DNA of 13,278 nt. Origin: JAPLGE01 sp964355545 (GTDB taxonomy: Bacteria; Bipolaricaulota; Bipolaricaulia; UBA7950; UBA9294). The notes beneath the pieces are model-generated. The model was not told the DNA's origin. It was given only the letters and a program-made list of their open reading frames with translations, and made no database searches. The position numbers and the translations under genes are program-made. This document shows, piece after piece, positions 1 to 7,899 of the stretch (the stretch's first letter is position 1; each line of letters starts with the position of its first letter). The DNA is taken from positions 1-13,278 of the forward strand of contig CAYHEK010000042.1 of NCBI GenBank assembly GCA_964355545.1, given 5' to 3'.

Positions 1-1
1 G

Positions 2-55
2 CAGCTCACCTCGGACGGCACAGGGAACAACGTCATCCCGGCCGGGAGAAGGTAG
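2..55 (+). CDS. 3' end of an unidentified protein gene (partial)
   Basis: An open frame enters from the left edge and ends at a TAG at 53-55, giving the tail QLTSDGTGNNVIPAGRR. Third positions are almost all G or C, like the real genes nearby. The stop falls just before the 3' end of lnt, so this would be a tidy convergent gene end. A minus-strand ATG at 34-36 could instead open a gene leaving the window, but it has no Shine-Dalgarno sequence in front of it. The product cannot be named from 17 residues. Confidence 0.4.
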   Translation, partial: QLTSDGTGNNVIPAGRR

Positions 56-59
56 GACC

Positions 60-1562
60 TCAACCGGTGGGGGCGAGGGGTGACCCTCGCCCCCGCCGAC
101 CTCCGTTCCTCGACCGTCGGAGTTCCGCGAGGACCGCGGCGCCTCCCCCGAGGGCGAAGAGAACGTAGAGAGGACTGTCCCCCCACCGGGTGTACAGCGA
201 GCGCTCCTCCCGGAGCGCGACTCGGTCAACCAGGATTCCCTCCCCCACCCATTTCTCTCGGATCCGACCGCGGGCGTCGACGAACCCCGAGATCCCGCCG
301 TTCGCCGCCTGAACAAGGAAGCGGCGGGTCTCCACCGCGCGGAAGACCGCGGCGGCGAAGTGCTCGCGCAGCTCGGAGCTTCGCAGGAACCAGGCGTCGT
401 TTGTCACGGTGACGAGGAGGGTCGCCCCCCGCGCCGCGAACGCCCGCGCCGGCCCGGGGAAGGTCGTCTCGAAGCAGATCGGCGTCCCAATCTGGCCGAT
501 CGGAGCGAATTCCTTCCCCGGCGCGAGGTTCGCCGGTAGGAGCGAGTCGAAGAGGGGACCCAGGCCGAGCCGCTCGAAGATTCCGCGGGCGGGGACGTAT
601 TCGCCGAAGGGGACCAGGCGGACCTTGTCGTAGGTGCCTTCCACCTCTCCCTCACTCGAGAGAAGAAGAACGCTGTTGTAGACCTTCCCTTCTCGCACGT
701 CGCCGGTCCCCACGAGCACGGAGGCCCTCGACTCTCGGGCGAGGCGCGCGAATTCGGGGAGGAGTCGCTCATCGCGCAGGATGTAGTTGGGGAGGATCGA
801 CTCCGGGAAGACGATGAGCCCTGGGTGCTCGGCCCCTGCCTGGCGGCCGAGCTCAAGGTAGCGCCCAAGGAGAGGGTCGAGGGACCCGCTATAGAGCTTG
901 TCCTCCTGGGGGACATCGGAGGAGACGAGGGCGACGGTCACGGTCTCCCCGCCTTGGGGAATCGGAAAGAAGGAGAAGGAGGCGAGGAGACCGACCATCC
1001 CGAGCCCCGCCGCTAGATACCTTCTCCGCCCGCGCCAGCCAAGGTAGAGGGAGGCGTTCACGAAGACGATCGCGGCGCTCAAGGAGAAGGGGCCTGCGAA
1101 CGCCGCGGCTTGGATCAGGGTCGGGTACTGGTACAGGGCGAGGTAAAGGTCGGAAAAACCGATCCCGAGGGGTCCTTGCGTGCGCAGGATCTCAAGGAGC
1201 GAAAAGGCGATCGGCGCGAGCATGAGGATGGCCCCGCTCCTTCTTTGTCTTTGCAGAAGGAACGCCGCGAGGAGGCCGAAGAGGCCGAAGTAGAGCGCCG
1301 ACCACGCCGCGGCGAGGAGGTAGCCCGGGATGACGAGCCAGGTGAAGCGGGAGAGGGTGGGGAGCCACCGCAGGTCGACGAGGAAGAGGGCGAACCCTGC
1401 GAGGAACCCCTTCCGAAAGCCGTTCCCCTCCTCAAGGGCGACGAGGAGAGGGACGAGGCCGACGAAGACAAGCGGCCCGAGACCAAAGCCGGGCAGAGAG
1501 AGGGCGATCGCCGCCCCGGAGAGGAGAGGAAGGAACGCTTTTCTTCCCCAGTTCTTCTTCAT
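60..1562 (-). CDS. lnt: Apolipoprotein N-acyltransferase Lnt
   Basis: Inner-membrane enzyme that moves an acyl chain from a phospholipid to the N-terminal cysteine of apolipoproteins, the last step of lipoprotein maturation in diderm bacteria. The 500-residue product (usual length about 500-540) has a hydrophobic N-terminal half with several membrane segments (about 10-200). A nitrilase-like (CN-hydrolase) domain follows (about 207-450), and a last membrane segment lies near 463-480. The catalytic Glu-Lys-Cys triad is visible: E254 in VFPES, K313 in YDKVRLVPFGEYVP and C363 in PICFE. I chose the ATG at 1562 (MKKNWGRK) because a basic start before the first membrane segment fits the family. The frame stays open to 1610, but that would run into the lgt start and add a polar stretch. 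No convincing Shine-Dalgarno sequence precedes the ATG. It diverges from lgt, which acts two steps earlier in the same pathway; the signal-peptidase step (lspA) is not in the window. Confidence 0.95.
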   Translation of the reverse strand: MKKNWGRKAFLPLLSGAAIALSLPGFGLGPLVFVGLVPLLVALEEGNGFRKGFLAGFALFLVDLRWLPTLSRFTWLVIPGYLLAAAWSALYFGLFGLLAAFLLQRQRRSGAILMLAPIAFSLLEILRTQGPLGIGFSDLYLALYQYPTLIQAAAFAGPFSLSAAIVFVNASLYLGWRGRRRYLAAGLGMVGLLASFSFFPIPQGGETVTVALVSSDVPQEDKLYSGSLDPLLGRYLELGRQAGAEHPGLIVFPESILPNYILRDERLLPEFARLARESRASVLVGTGDVREGKVYNSVLLLSSEGEVEGTYDKVRLVPFGEYVPARGIFERLGLGPLFDSLLPANLAPGKEFAPIGQIGTPICFETTFPGPARAFAARGATLLVTVTNDAWFLRSSELREHFAAAVFRAVETRRFLVQAANGGISGFVDARGRIREKWVGEGILVDRVALREERSLYTRWGDSPLYVLFALGGGAAVLAELRRSRNGGRRGRGSPLAPTG

Positions 1563-1570
1563 ATACTCGT

Positions 1571-1577
1571 TATCATA
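1571..1577. promoter_or_regulatory. Possible overlapping -10 boxes in the lnt/lgt divergent gap
   Basis: The 42-bp gap between the two start codons is the most AT-rich stretch nearby. It holds TATCAT reading toward lgt (1571-1576) and TATGAT reading toward lnt (1577-1572), each one mismatch from the TATAAT consensus. No good -35 box was found for either. If the minus-strand box is real, transcription would begin only a few bases before the lnt ATG, giving a nearly leaderless mRNA. That would agree with the lack of a ribosome-binding site there. Confidence 0.3.
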
Positions 1578-1593
1578 TCGATCTTGAGAGGTT

Positions 1594-1600
1594 GAGGGGA
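1594..1600 (+). promoter_or_regulatory. lgt ribosome-binding site
   Basis: GAGGGGA lies four bases before the ATG at 1605. It supports that ATG as the lgt start. Confidence 0.55.
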
Positions 1601-1604
1601 ACGA

Positions 1605-2447
1605 ATGCACCCAGTTCTTTTCCGGATCGGTTCACTCGCCGTCCGCTACTACGGCCTGATGTATGTCGTCGCGATCACCGTCGGAGCCATCCTCTTCGCG
1701 AGGGAGGTGCGGCGCAAGGCTCTCCCGCTCTCGAGCGACGACATCCTCGACGTACTTCTTTGGACGATTCCGCTTGCCATCCTCGGCGCGCGGCTCTACT
1801 TCGTCGCCTTCCAATGGAGCTACTACGGCCGCCACCCGCTCGATATCCTGAAGGTGTGGGAGGGGGGGCTCGCCATCCACGGGGGGGCGATCGCCGGTAT
1901 TCTCACAGTCTACGTCTTGTCGCGCGTCAAGAGGATCCCGTTCTGGGGCCTCACCGACGCCATCTCCCCCAGCCTCATCCTCGGCCAGGCGATCGGCCGG
2001 ATCGGGAACCTCATGAACGGGGACGCCTATGGCCTTCCCACGACCCTTCCCTGGGGGATTCACTTCCCTCCCGATTCTCCCGCCGGTCAGGCCTACCCCG
2101 GCCAGGCCACCCACCCGTCGATGATCTACGAGATGATCGCAAACCTCCTCATCTTTGCGTACCTGTGGCGAATCCGAAAGAAGGGATATCGGGACGGATT
2201 CTTGACCGCGATGTACTTCATCCTCTACTCGCTCGGCCGATCCCTCGTCAGCTTTTCCCGCGGGGACGACCTGATGCTTGGCCCAATCCGCGCCCCGCAC
2301 GCGGCGAGCATCCTCTTTGTCCTGGGGTTCGGCGCGTTCATCCTCAAGCGCCGCCTCTACGAGCGCACTACGCCTGAAAGCGCTCCCCCAGGTAGAAACG
2401 GCGGGCCAGAGGGTCGTTCAAGATCTCCGCGGGAGACCCCGCCGTGA
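1605..2447 (+). CDS. lgt: Prolipoprotein diacylglyceryl transferase Lgt
   Basis: Integral membrane enzyme that transfers diacylglycerol from phosphatidylglycerol to the lipobox cysteine of prolipoproteins, the first step of lipoprotein maturation. The 280-residue product (usual about 260-290) carries the family landmarks: HPVLFRIGSLAVRYYGL at the start, EGGLAIHGGAIAG with the key histidine H92, GRIGNLMNGDAYG (131-143, with R132, N135 and N138) and HPSMIYEM (170-177). Several hydrophobic segments alternate through the chain. The last 26 or so residues (about 255-280) are polar, rich in Pro, Gly and Arg, and do not look like conserved Lgt. They are encoded across the antisense of the lptB 3' end and are probably unconstrained tail. 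A Shine-Dalgarno sequence precedes the ATG. Confidence 0.96.
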   Translation: MHPVLFRIGSLAVRYYGLMYVVAITVGAILFAREVRRKALPLSSDDILDVLLWTIPLAILGARLYFVAFQWSYYGRHPLDILKVWEGGLAIHGGAIAGILTVYVLSRVKRIPFWGLTDAISPSLILGQAIGRIGNLMNGDAYGLPTTLPWGIHFPPDSPAGQAYPGQATHPSMIYEMIANLLIFAYLWRIRKKGYRDGFLTAMYFILYSLGRSLVSFSRGDDLMLGPIRAPHAASILFVLGFGAFILKRRLYERTTPESAPPGRNGGPEGRSRSPRETPP

Positions 2448-3081
2448 TCACCCGTCCCTCGTTCAGGAGGTAGGTGTAGTCGGTGACCGATAGGGTGTCG
2501 CGGACGTTGTGATCCGTGACGACAAGCCCGATCCCCCGCGCGCTGAGTCCTGCGATCTCTTCCTGGAGATCGGCGACCGAGATCGGATCGATCCCAGAGA
2601 ACGGTTCATCGAGGAGAAGGTAGGACGGAGAGGTGCCAAGCGAGCGCGCGATCTCCAGGCGTCGCCTTTCCCCGGCGGAGAGGGTCCCCGCCGGCCGCCG
2701 GCGCAGGGCCAAAAGGCTAAACTGAGAGAGGAGCTCCTCGCGGATCTCCTTGCGCCGCGCCGGTCCGTACGATTGCTCCAGGACCACGTTGAGGTTCTCC
2801 TCCACGGTCGCGCGGGTGAAGACGGACGGCTCCTGCGGAAGGTACCCGATCCCCAGCCGCGCCCGGCGGTAGAAGGGAAGCCCGGAAACCTCGGTTCCGT
2901 CGAGGAGGACCTCCCCTTCCTCGCAGGCGAGGAACCCGACCACGAGGTGGAAGGTCGTCGTCTTCCCGGCGCCGTTTGGGCCGAGGAGACCGATGACCTT
3001 TCCGCGATCGACCTCCAATGAGAGGTGGTCGACGACTCGTCGAGCCCCGTAGCTCTTGACGAGGTTCCTTGCCTCAAGCAC
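2368..3081 (-). CDS. lptB: LPS export ABC transporter ATPase LptB
   Basis: Cytoplasmic ATPase that powers extraction of lipopolysaccharide from the inner membrane with LptF/G and hands it to LptC. The 237-residue product (E. coli LptB is about 241) has Walker A GPNGAGKT (34-41), Q-loop Q83, signature LSAGE (134-138, where most LptB proteins have LSGGE), Walker B LLLDEP (D158, E159) and switch H191. The ending FYLGERF is typical of LptB. The start is set as GTG at 3081: GGAGG at 3094-3090 lies eight bases upstream, and the protein then begins VLEARNL, as family members do. The frame is open to an ATG at 3132, which would add 17 residues lying over lptC. The start overlaps the lptC stop by 8 bp, so the two are probably translationally coupled. 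Confidence 0.93.
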   Translation of the reverse strand: MLEARNLVKSYGARRVVDHLSLEVDRGKVIGLLGPNGAGKTTTFHLVVGFLACEEGEVLLDGTEVSGLPFYRRARLGIGYLPQEPSVFTRATVEENLNVVLEQSYGPARRKEIREELLSQFSLLALRRRPAGTLSAGERRRLEIARSLGTSPSYLLLDEPFSGIDPISVADLQEEIAGLSARGIGLVVTDHNVRDTLSVTDYTYLLNEGRVITAGSPAEILNDPLARRFYLGERFQA

Positions 3082-3871
3082 CTCCCGCACCTCCGAAGAA
3101 ACCCGGCGCAAGGAGAAGGTGAACCCCGCCACCGGCCGTGAAGCCTTTTTGGGTCAGAGTGAGCGAATCGGCACGGATCGTCCCCGCGGAGAACGTCCCC
3201 TCGACGTCCCCGGAGAGGCGGACCAGCTCCGTCCCTTTGTCATAGTCGATCCGGTCACAGGTGTAGGACTCGTCCTTCCCTTCTACCGCAAGCTCGCCCT
3301 GGAGGATGAGCCTTCCTTCCTCCTCCGCGATCGTCCTTCCGACGACCTCGAGAGAGACGGGGCGGTCGATCGCCACGGCGAACCCCTCCGCGATCGACCA
3401 GCGGTCCTCCTTCACGTGGTAGCGGAGCCCTTGTGCTTCCACGGTCACCCCTTCCGCGCGGATCTCCACGCGCCCCGCGGTGAGTTCGCCGGTCTTCTCG
3501 ACCCAGGTCAGTTCCTCGCTCGAGAGGCGATACCCGTCCGCGCGCACGATGTCCACGCCCCCCTTTAAGACCGACTCGTTCCCGGTGTAGGTGAGGGTCG
3601 CACCCTGCGCGCGGAGCCTCTCTTCTCCCGCCTTGTAGAACGCGATCTCTACGTGAGAGAGAGTTCCAGTCTCCGACTCGATCGCTCCCTCCTCTGCCTG
3701 CACGACCCAAGCAAGGGTGCCTCCCGCGTCGTAGCCACGAAGAGTCACCGCGCGCGCAACGGTCGGCGCGGGCGAGGCCTCCTCGCGCGACGAGGAGGAG
3801 AGGAGAAGGGCCGTTGCCCCTCCGATCACGACGAGGAGGAGGACGGCGAGGAGGCCCCGTGGCGTAGACAT
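3074..3871 (-). CDS. lptC: LPS export protein LptC with an LptA/OstA-like second half
   Basis: Probable bitopic inner-membrane protein of the Lpt bridge, taking LPS from LptB2FG toward the periplasmic LptA bridge. The 265-residue product starts with one membrane anchor (about residues 7-24, Leu/Val-rich, then SSSSRE). The rest is beta-rich repeat sequence with a pattern typical of LptC/LptA/OstA jellyroll proteins. Residues about 38-180 fit LptC. Residues about 185-250 (GELAVEGKDESYTCDRIDYD, then LSGDVEGTF and ADSLTLTQKG) look like an OstA/LptA repeat. E. coli LptC has only about 190 residues, so this is long. The neighbour lptB directly downstream supports the role. I chose the ATG at 3871 because it gives a basic start before the anchor; it has no clear Shine-Dalgarno sequence and overlaps the end of pyrG by 46 bp, so coupling is likely. 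No separate lptA is present in the window. Confidence 0.8.
   Translation of the reverse strand: MSTPRGLLAVLLLVVIGGATALLLSSSSREEASPAPTVARAVTLRGYDAGGTLAWVVQAEEGAIESETGTLSHVEIAFYKAGEERLRAQGATLTYTGNESVLKGGVDIVRADGYRLSSEELTWVEKTGELTAGRVEIRAEGVTVEAQGLRYHVKEDRWSIAEGFAVAIDRPVSLEVVGRTIAEEEGRLILQGELAVEGKDESYTCDRIDYDKGTELVRLSGDVEGTFSAGTIRADSLTLTQKGFTAGGGVHLLLAPGFFGGAGGA
3090..3094 (-). promoter_or_regulatory. lptB ribosome-binding site
   Basis: GGAGG on the minus strand sits eight bases before the GTG at 3081, inside the end of lptC. It decides the lptB start in favour of GTG over the upstream ATG at 3132. Confidence 0.55.
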
Positions 3872-5451
3872 GCGTCGAGGAACCCACAGAAAAGCGGGTG
3901 CGGGGAGAGGAAGCGCGACCGAAACTCGGGGTGAAACTGCACCCCCACAAACCACGGATGGTCCACGAGCTCGATGATCTCCACCAGTCGGTCGTCGGGA
4001 GAGGTCCCCACGACCTGCATCCCCGCTTTCTCGAATTGCTTGCGGTAAGCGGGGTTGAACTCGTAGCGGTGGCGATGGCGCTCTTCGATTCGGTCGGTGC
4101 CGTAGCAGGCGCGGCTCTTCGAGCCTTTTCGCAGGATCGCTTCGTACGACCCCAGGCGCATCGTCCCGCCCTTCTCCTTTACCTTCGCCTGGTCCTCGAG
4201 GAGGGCGATCACCGGGTGCGGCGTCTCCGGAGCGAACTCGGAGCTGTTCGCCTCCGCGAGGCCGAGGCAGTCCCGCGCGAACTCGATCGCGGCGCACTGA
4301 AGGCCCAGGCAGAGCCCGAAGTACGGGACTTCCTTCTCGCGCACGTAGCGAACCGTTTCGACCTTTCCTTCGATCCCGCGGTCTCCGAACCCGCCGGGGA
4401 CCACCAGGCCGTCGAGGTCGTGCAGGTGGCCCTCCGGTCCGTCGCGGGCGACCGCCTCGGCGGAGATCCACCGAAGGTCGACTCCCACGTTCAGGGCGAC
4501 CCCGGCGTGGACGAGCGCCTCGCTTACGCTCATGTAGGAGTCGTGGAGTTCTACATACTTCCCGACGATCCCGACGCGGGTCCGTCGTGACGGATCGCGC
4601 AGCCGCTCGAGGAGCTCCCTCCACCGATCGGTTTTCGCCTCCCCCGGTCCGAGGTTGAGCCGCTCGGCGATGCGGCGGTCGAGCCCCTCTTCCTTCATCA
4701 CCAGCGGGACCTCGTAGATCGAGGAAAGGTCCGGGTCCTCGATCACGTTCTCCTGGGGGACGTCGCAGAAGAGGGCGATCTTGCGCTTGACGGACTCGGG
4801 GAGGGGTCGGCCGCAACGGGCGACGATCGCGTCGGGTTGGATCCCGATCGCGCGCAGCTCCTTCACGCTGTGCTGCGTCGGCTTCGTCTTCAGCTCGTCC
4901 GTGGCCGAAAGGTGCGGGAGGAGAGTGAGGTGAACGAAGAAGGTATCCTCGCGTGGGAGCTCATCCTGGAGCTGGCGGAGCGCCTCCAGAAAGGGCAGGC
5001 CCTCGATGTCACCCACGGTTCCGCCGACCTCGACGACGGCGATCTGGGCTCCGGTTCGGTCGAGGGGAAGGTGGATGAGCCGCTTGATCTCGTCGGTGAT
5101 GTGGGGGATCACCTGAACCGTCTTCCCGAGGTACGCTCCGGCCCGTTCCTGACGGATCACGTTCCAGTACACCTGGCCGGTGGTGAGGTAGTTCGCCGCC
5201 GAGAGCTCCTCATCGAGGAAGCGCTCGTAGCGGCCGATGTCGAGGTCGGTCTCCATCCCGTCCTTGGTGACGAAGACCTCCCCGTGCTCGTAGGGGTTCA
5301 TCGTCCCGGCGTCGAGGTTCACGTACGGGTCGATCTTCTGCAGGGTTACGCTCAAGCCACGTAACTTGAGCAAAAGGCCAATGGAGGCGGCGACGACTCC
5401 TTTGCCGAGGCCGGAGAGGACCCCACCGGTCACGAAGATGAACTTGTGCAA
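3826..5451 (-). CDS. pyrG: CTP synthase PyrG
   Basis: Makes CTP from UTP, ATP and glutamine, the last step of pyrimidine nucleotide synthesis. The 541-residue product is of normal length (about 530-550). The amidoligase domain (about 1-265) begins KFIFVTGGVLSGLGKG with P-loop K17. The class I glutaminase domain (about 291-530) has the triad C381 (GLCLGLQ), H507 and E509 (FHPEF). The start is a TTG at 5451, because a strong GGGGAGG lies eight bases upstream and the protein then begins at the family's usual place. The longer frame from 5544 would run across the promoter region. The C-terminus ends in a serine run (SSPSSSSS) encoded over the lptC start. Its placement before lptC and lptB suggests one transcript. 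Confidence 0.95.
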   Translation of the reverse strand: MHKFIFVTGGVLSGLGKGVVAASIGLLLKLRGLSVTLQKIDPYVNLDAGTMNPYEHGEVFVTKDGMETDLDIGRYERFLDEELSAANYLTTGQVYWNVIRQERAGAYLGKTVQVIPHITDEIKRLIHLPLDRTGAQIAVVEVGGTVGDIEGLPFLEALRQLQDELPREDTFFVHLTLLPHLSATDELKTKPTQHSVKELRAIGIQPDAIVARCGRPLPESVKRKIALFCDVPQENVIEDPDLSSIYEVPLVMKEEGLDRRIAERLNLGPGEAKTDRWRELLERLRDPSRRTRVGIVGKYVELHDSYMSVSEALVHAGVALNVGVDLRWISAEAVARDGPEGHLHDLDGLVVPGGFGDRGIEGKVETVRYVREKEVPYFGLCLGLQCAAIEFARDCLGLAEANSSEFAPETPHPVIALLEDQAKVKEKGGTMRLGSYEAILRKGSKSRACYGTDRIEERHRHRYEFNPAYRKQFEKAGMQVVGTSPDDRLVEIIELVDHPWFVGVQFHPEFRSRFLSPHPLFCGFLDACLRHGASSPSSSSS

Positions 5452-5459
5452 GCGCTCAG

Positions 5460-5466
5460 CCTCCCC
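5460..5466 (-). promoter_or_regulatory. pyrG ribosome-binding site
   Basis: GGGGAGG on the minus strand is eight bases before the TTG at 5451. It fixes the unusual TTG start of pyrG. Confidence 0.65.
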
Positions 5467-5491
5467 TCCCGTTTGAATGAAGAATCGCTTC

Positions 5492-5520
5492 AGGATACGC
5501 ACATCGCGCATCGGGTGCAA
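5492..5520 (-). promoter_or_regulatory. Candidate promoter for pyrG-lptC-lptB
   Basis: On the minus strand, TTGCAC (5520-5515) and TATCCT (5497-5492) are separated by exactly 17 bp, as in sigma-70-type promoters. Matches to consensus are moderate (3/6 and 4/6). Transcription would start near 5485, leaving a leader of about 35 bases before the pyrG TTG. No attenuator or other control element was recognised in that leader. Confidence 0.4.
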
Positions 5521-5534
5521 GAAGGACAAGGGCG

Positions 5535-5563
5535 TTGTGGGCACGAGTCCCTTATGCTATAAT
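5535..5563 (+). promoter_or_regulatory. Promoter of the secG-oppD-oppF-rdgB operon
   Basis: TTGTGG (5535-5540), a 17-bp spacer and a perfect TATAAT (5558-5563) form a sigma-70-type promoter. It points at secG, with a predicted start near 5570 and a leader of about 44 bases. It is divergent from the candidate pyrG promoter. Confidence 0.65.
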
Positions 5564-5613
5564 GCAGGCCTTGAGCCAGGCACCTTCGAAAGGCGAGAAA
5601 GGATCGATGCAGG

Positions 5614-5838
5614 ATGCTGAGGCTGGTGTTGGAAGTCTTCTTCTTCCTTGATTGTTTTGCCTTGATGGGCTTGGTCCTTCTTCAGATGAGCGAACATTCC
5701 GGGCTGGGGGGCGCATTCGGCTCCGGGATGTCGAGCACCGTGTTCGGGCGCGATGAGACCAAGGATCCCAAGCGGACACTTATCGCCACTCTGGCGGGGG
5801 TGTTCATGCTCCTGGGCTTCGTCCTGTCCATTCTCTAA
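5614..5838 (+). CDS. secG: Preprotein translocase subunit SecG
   Basis: Small accessory subunit of the SecYEG protein-export channel in the inner membrane. The 74-residue product has two hydrophobic segments (about 3-21 and 54-74). Between them is the family hallmark VLLQMSEHSGLGGAFGSG followed by SSTVFG, and SecG proteins are normally 70-110 residues. The ATG at 5614 is preceded by AAAGGA about 11 bases upstream, rather far but usable. An ATG at 5607 is out of frame. It is the first gene of the plus-strand operon, and oppD follows after 25 bp. Confidence 0.93.
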   Translation: MLRLVLEVFFFLDCFALMGLVLLQMSEHSGLGGAFGSGMSSTVFGRDETKDPKRTLIATLAGVFMLLGFVLSIL

Positions 5839-5846
5839 TAAACCAC

Positions 5847-5855
5847 GAGGAGGAG
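5847..5855 (+). promoter_or_regulatory. oppD ribosome-binding site
   Basis: GAGGAGGAG ends eight bases before the GTG at 5864. It identifies that GTG as the oppD start although the frame is open far upstream across secG. Confidence 0.6.
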
Positions 5856-5863
5856 AGATTGCG

Positions 5864-6844
5864 GTGCCGCTGATCGAGGTAAGGGATCTCAAGACGTATT
5901 TCTACACCGAGGACGGCGTGGTGCGAGCCGTCGACGGCGTGGACTTCACCATCGAACCGGAGAAGACGCTCGGCGTGGTCGGGGAGAGCGGCTGCGGGAA
6001 GTCCGTGACTGCCCTGTCGATCATGGGCCTGGTGCAGAGCCCACCCGGAAAGATCGAAGAGGGGGAGATCCTCTACCAGCGGAACGGCAAGGTCATGGAC
6101 CTGGCAAAGCTCAACCCCAAGGGACGAGAGATGCGCTCGATCCGCGGCAACGAGATCGCGATGATCTTCCAGGAACCGATGACCTCGCTCAACCCGGTGT
6201 ACACGATCGGGAACCAGATCATGGAGGCGATCATCCTCCACCAGCACCTGCGGAAGAAGCAGGCGCGAAAGAAGGCGATCGAGATGCTGCGCGCCGTGGG
6301 GATCCCGGTTCCGGAGCAGCGGATCGACGAATACCCCCACCAGCTCTCCGGGGGGATGCGCCAGCGGACGATGATCGGCATGGCCCTCTCCTGCAATCCC
6401 TCGCTCCTCATCGCCGACGAGCCGACGACGGCCCTGGACGTGACGATCCAGGCGCAGGTCCTCGACCTGATGAACGACCTGCGCCGGGAGTTCAAGGCGG
6501 CCATCCAGTTCATCACCCACAACCTCGGGGTCATCGCCGCCATGGCCGATGATGTCGTGGTGATGTACCTCGGCCGGATCGTGGAGGGGGCGAGCGTGGA
6601 GGAGGTCTTCCACAACCCCAAACACCCCTACACCCAAGGGCTGATGAACTCGATCCCGTCGCTCGCGACGAAGAAGGAGCGCCTCATCCCCATCAAAGGG
6701 GTCGTCCCCGACCCGTTCGAAGTGCCGCCGGGCTGTGGGTTTGAACCGCGATGTCCAGATGCGATGGAGATCTGCAGGACCAAGATGCCACCGCTGAAGG
6801 ACGTGACTCCTGGGCACCAGGCTGCCTGCTACCTGTACCCGTAA
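5864..6844 (+). CDS. oppD: Oligopeptide/dipeptide ABC transporter ATPase, OppD/DppD type
   Basis: One of the two cytoplasmic ATPases of an oligopeptide or dipeptide importer; substrate specificity cannot be read from the ATPase. The 326-residue product has Walker A GESGCGKS (40-47), Q-loop Q103 (FQEPMTSLNP), signature LSGGM (161-165), Walker B LLIADEP (D185, E186) and H219. The C-terminal oligopeptide-transporter extension contains NPKHPYTQGL and a four-cysteine cluster (C291, C297, C304, C322). In some DppD proteins this cluster binds an iron-sulfur cluster; that is family knowledge, not shown here. It starts at GTG 5864 behind a strong Shine-Dalgarno sequence. oppF follows after 14 bp. The permeases (OppB/C) and binding protein (OppA) are absent from the window. 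Confidence 0.93.
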   Translation: MPLIEVRDLKTYFYTEDGVVRAVDGVDFTIEPEKTLGVVGESGCGKSVTALSIMGLVQSPPGKIEEGEILYQRNGKVMDLAKLNPKGREMRSIRGNEIAMIFQEPMTSLNPVYTIGNQIMEAIILHQHLRKKQARKKAIEMLRAVGIPVPEQRIDEYPHQLSGGMRQRTMIGMALSCNPSLLIADEPTTALDVTIQAQVLDLMNDLRREFKAAIQFITHNLGVIAAMADDVVVMYLGRIVEGASVEEVFHNPKHPYTQGLMNSIPSLATKKERLIPIKGVVPDPFEVPPGCGFEPRCPDAMEICRTKMPPLKDVTPGHQAACYLYP

Positions 6845-6858
6845 AGAGGTGAGAGAGG

Positions 6859-7895
<1,037 letters not shown>

Positions 7896-7899
<4 letters not shown>

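Noticed and set aside
1110..1595. A 161-codon plus-strand frame within lnt, with many charged residues
   Set aside because: It is the antisense of the Lnt membrane region. Its Arg/Glu-rich composition is what a GC-rich hydrophobic gene gives when read backwards.
5581..5600. A small hairpin CCTTCGAAAGG in the secG leader
   Set aside because: The stem is only about four base pairs, easily found by chance, with no recognised regulatory motif.
5753..5863. The longer upstream start for oppD, overlapping secG
   Set aside because: The extra residues are a frame-shifted reading of secG. The GTG at 5864 has a strong Shine-Dalgarno sequence and begins at the usual family position.
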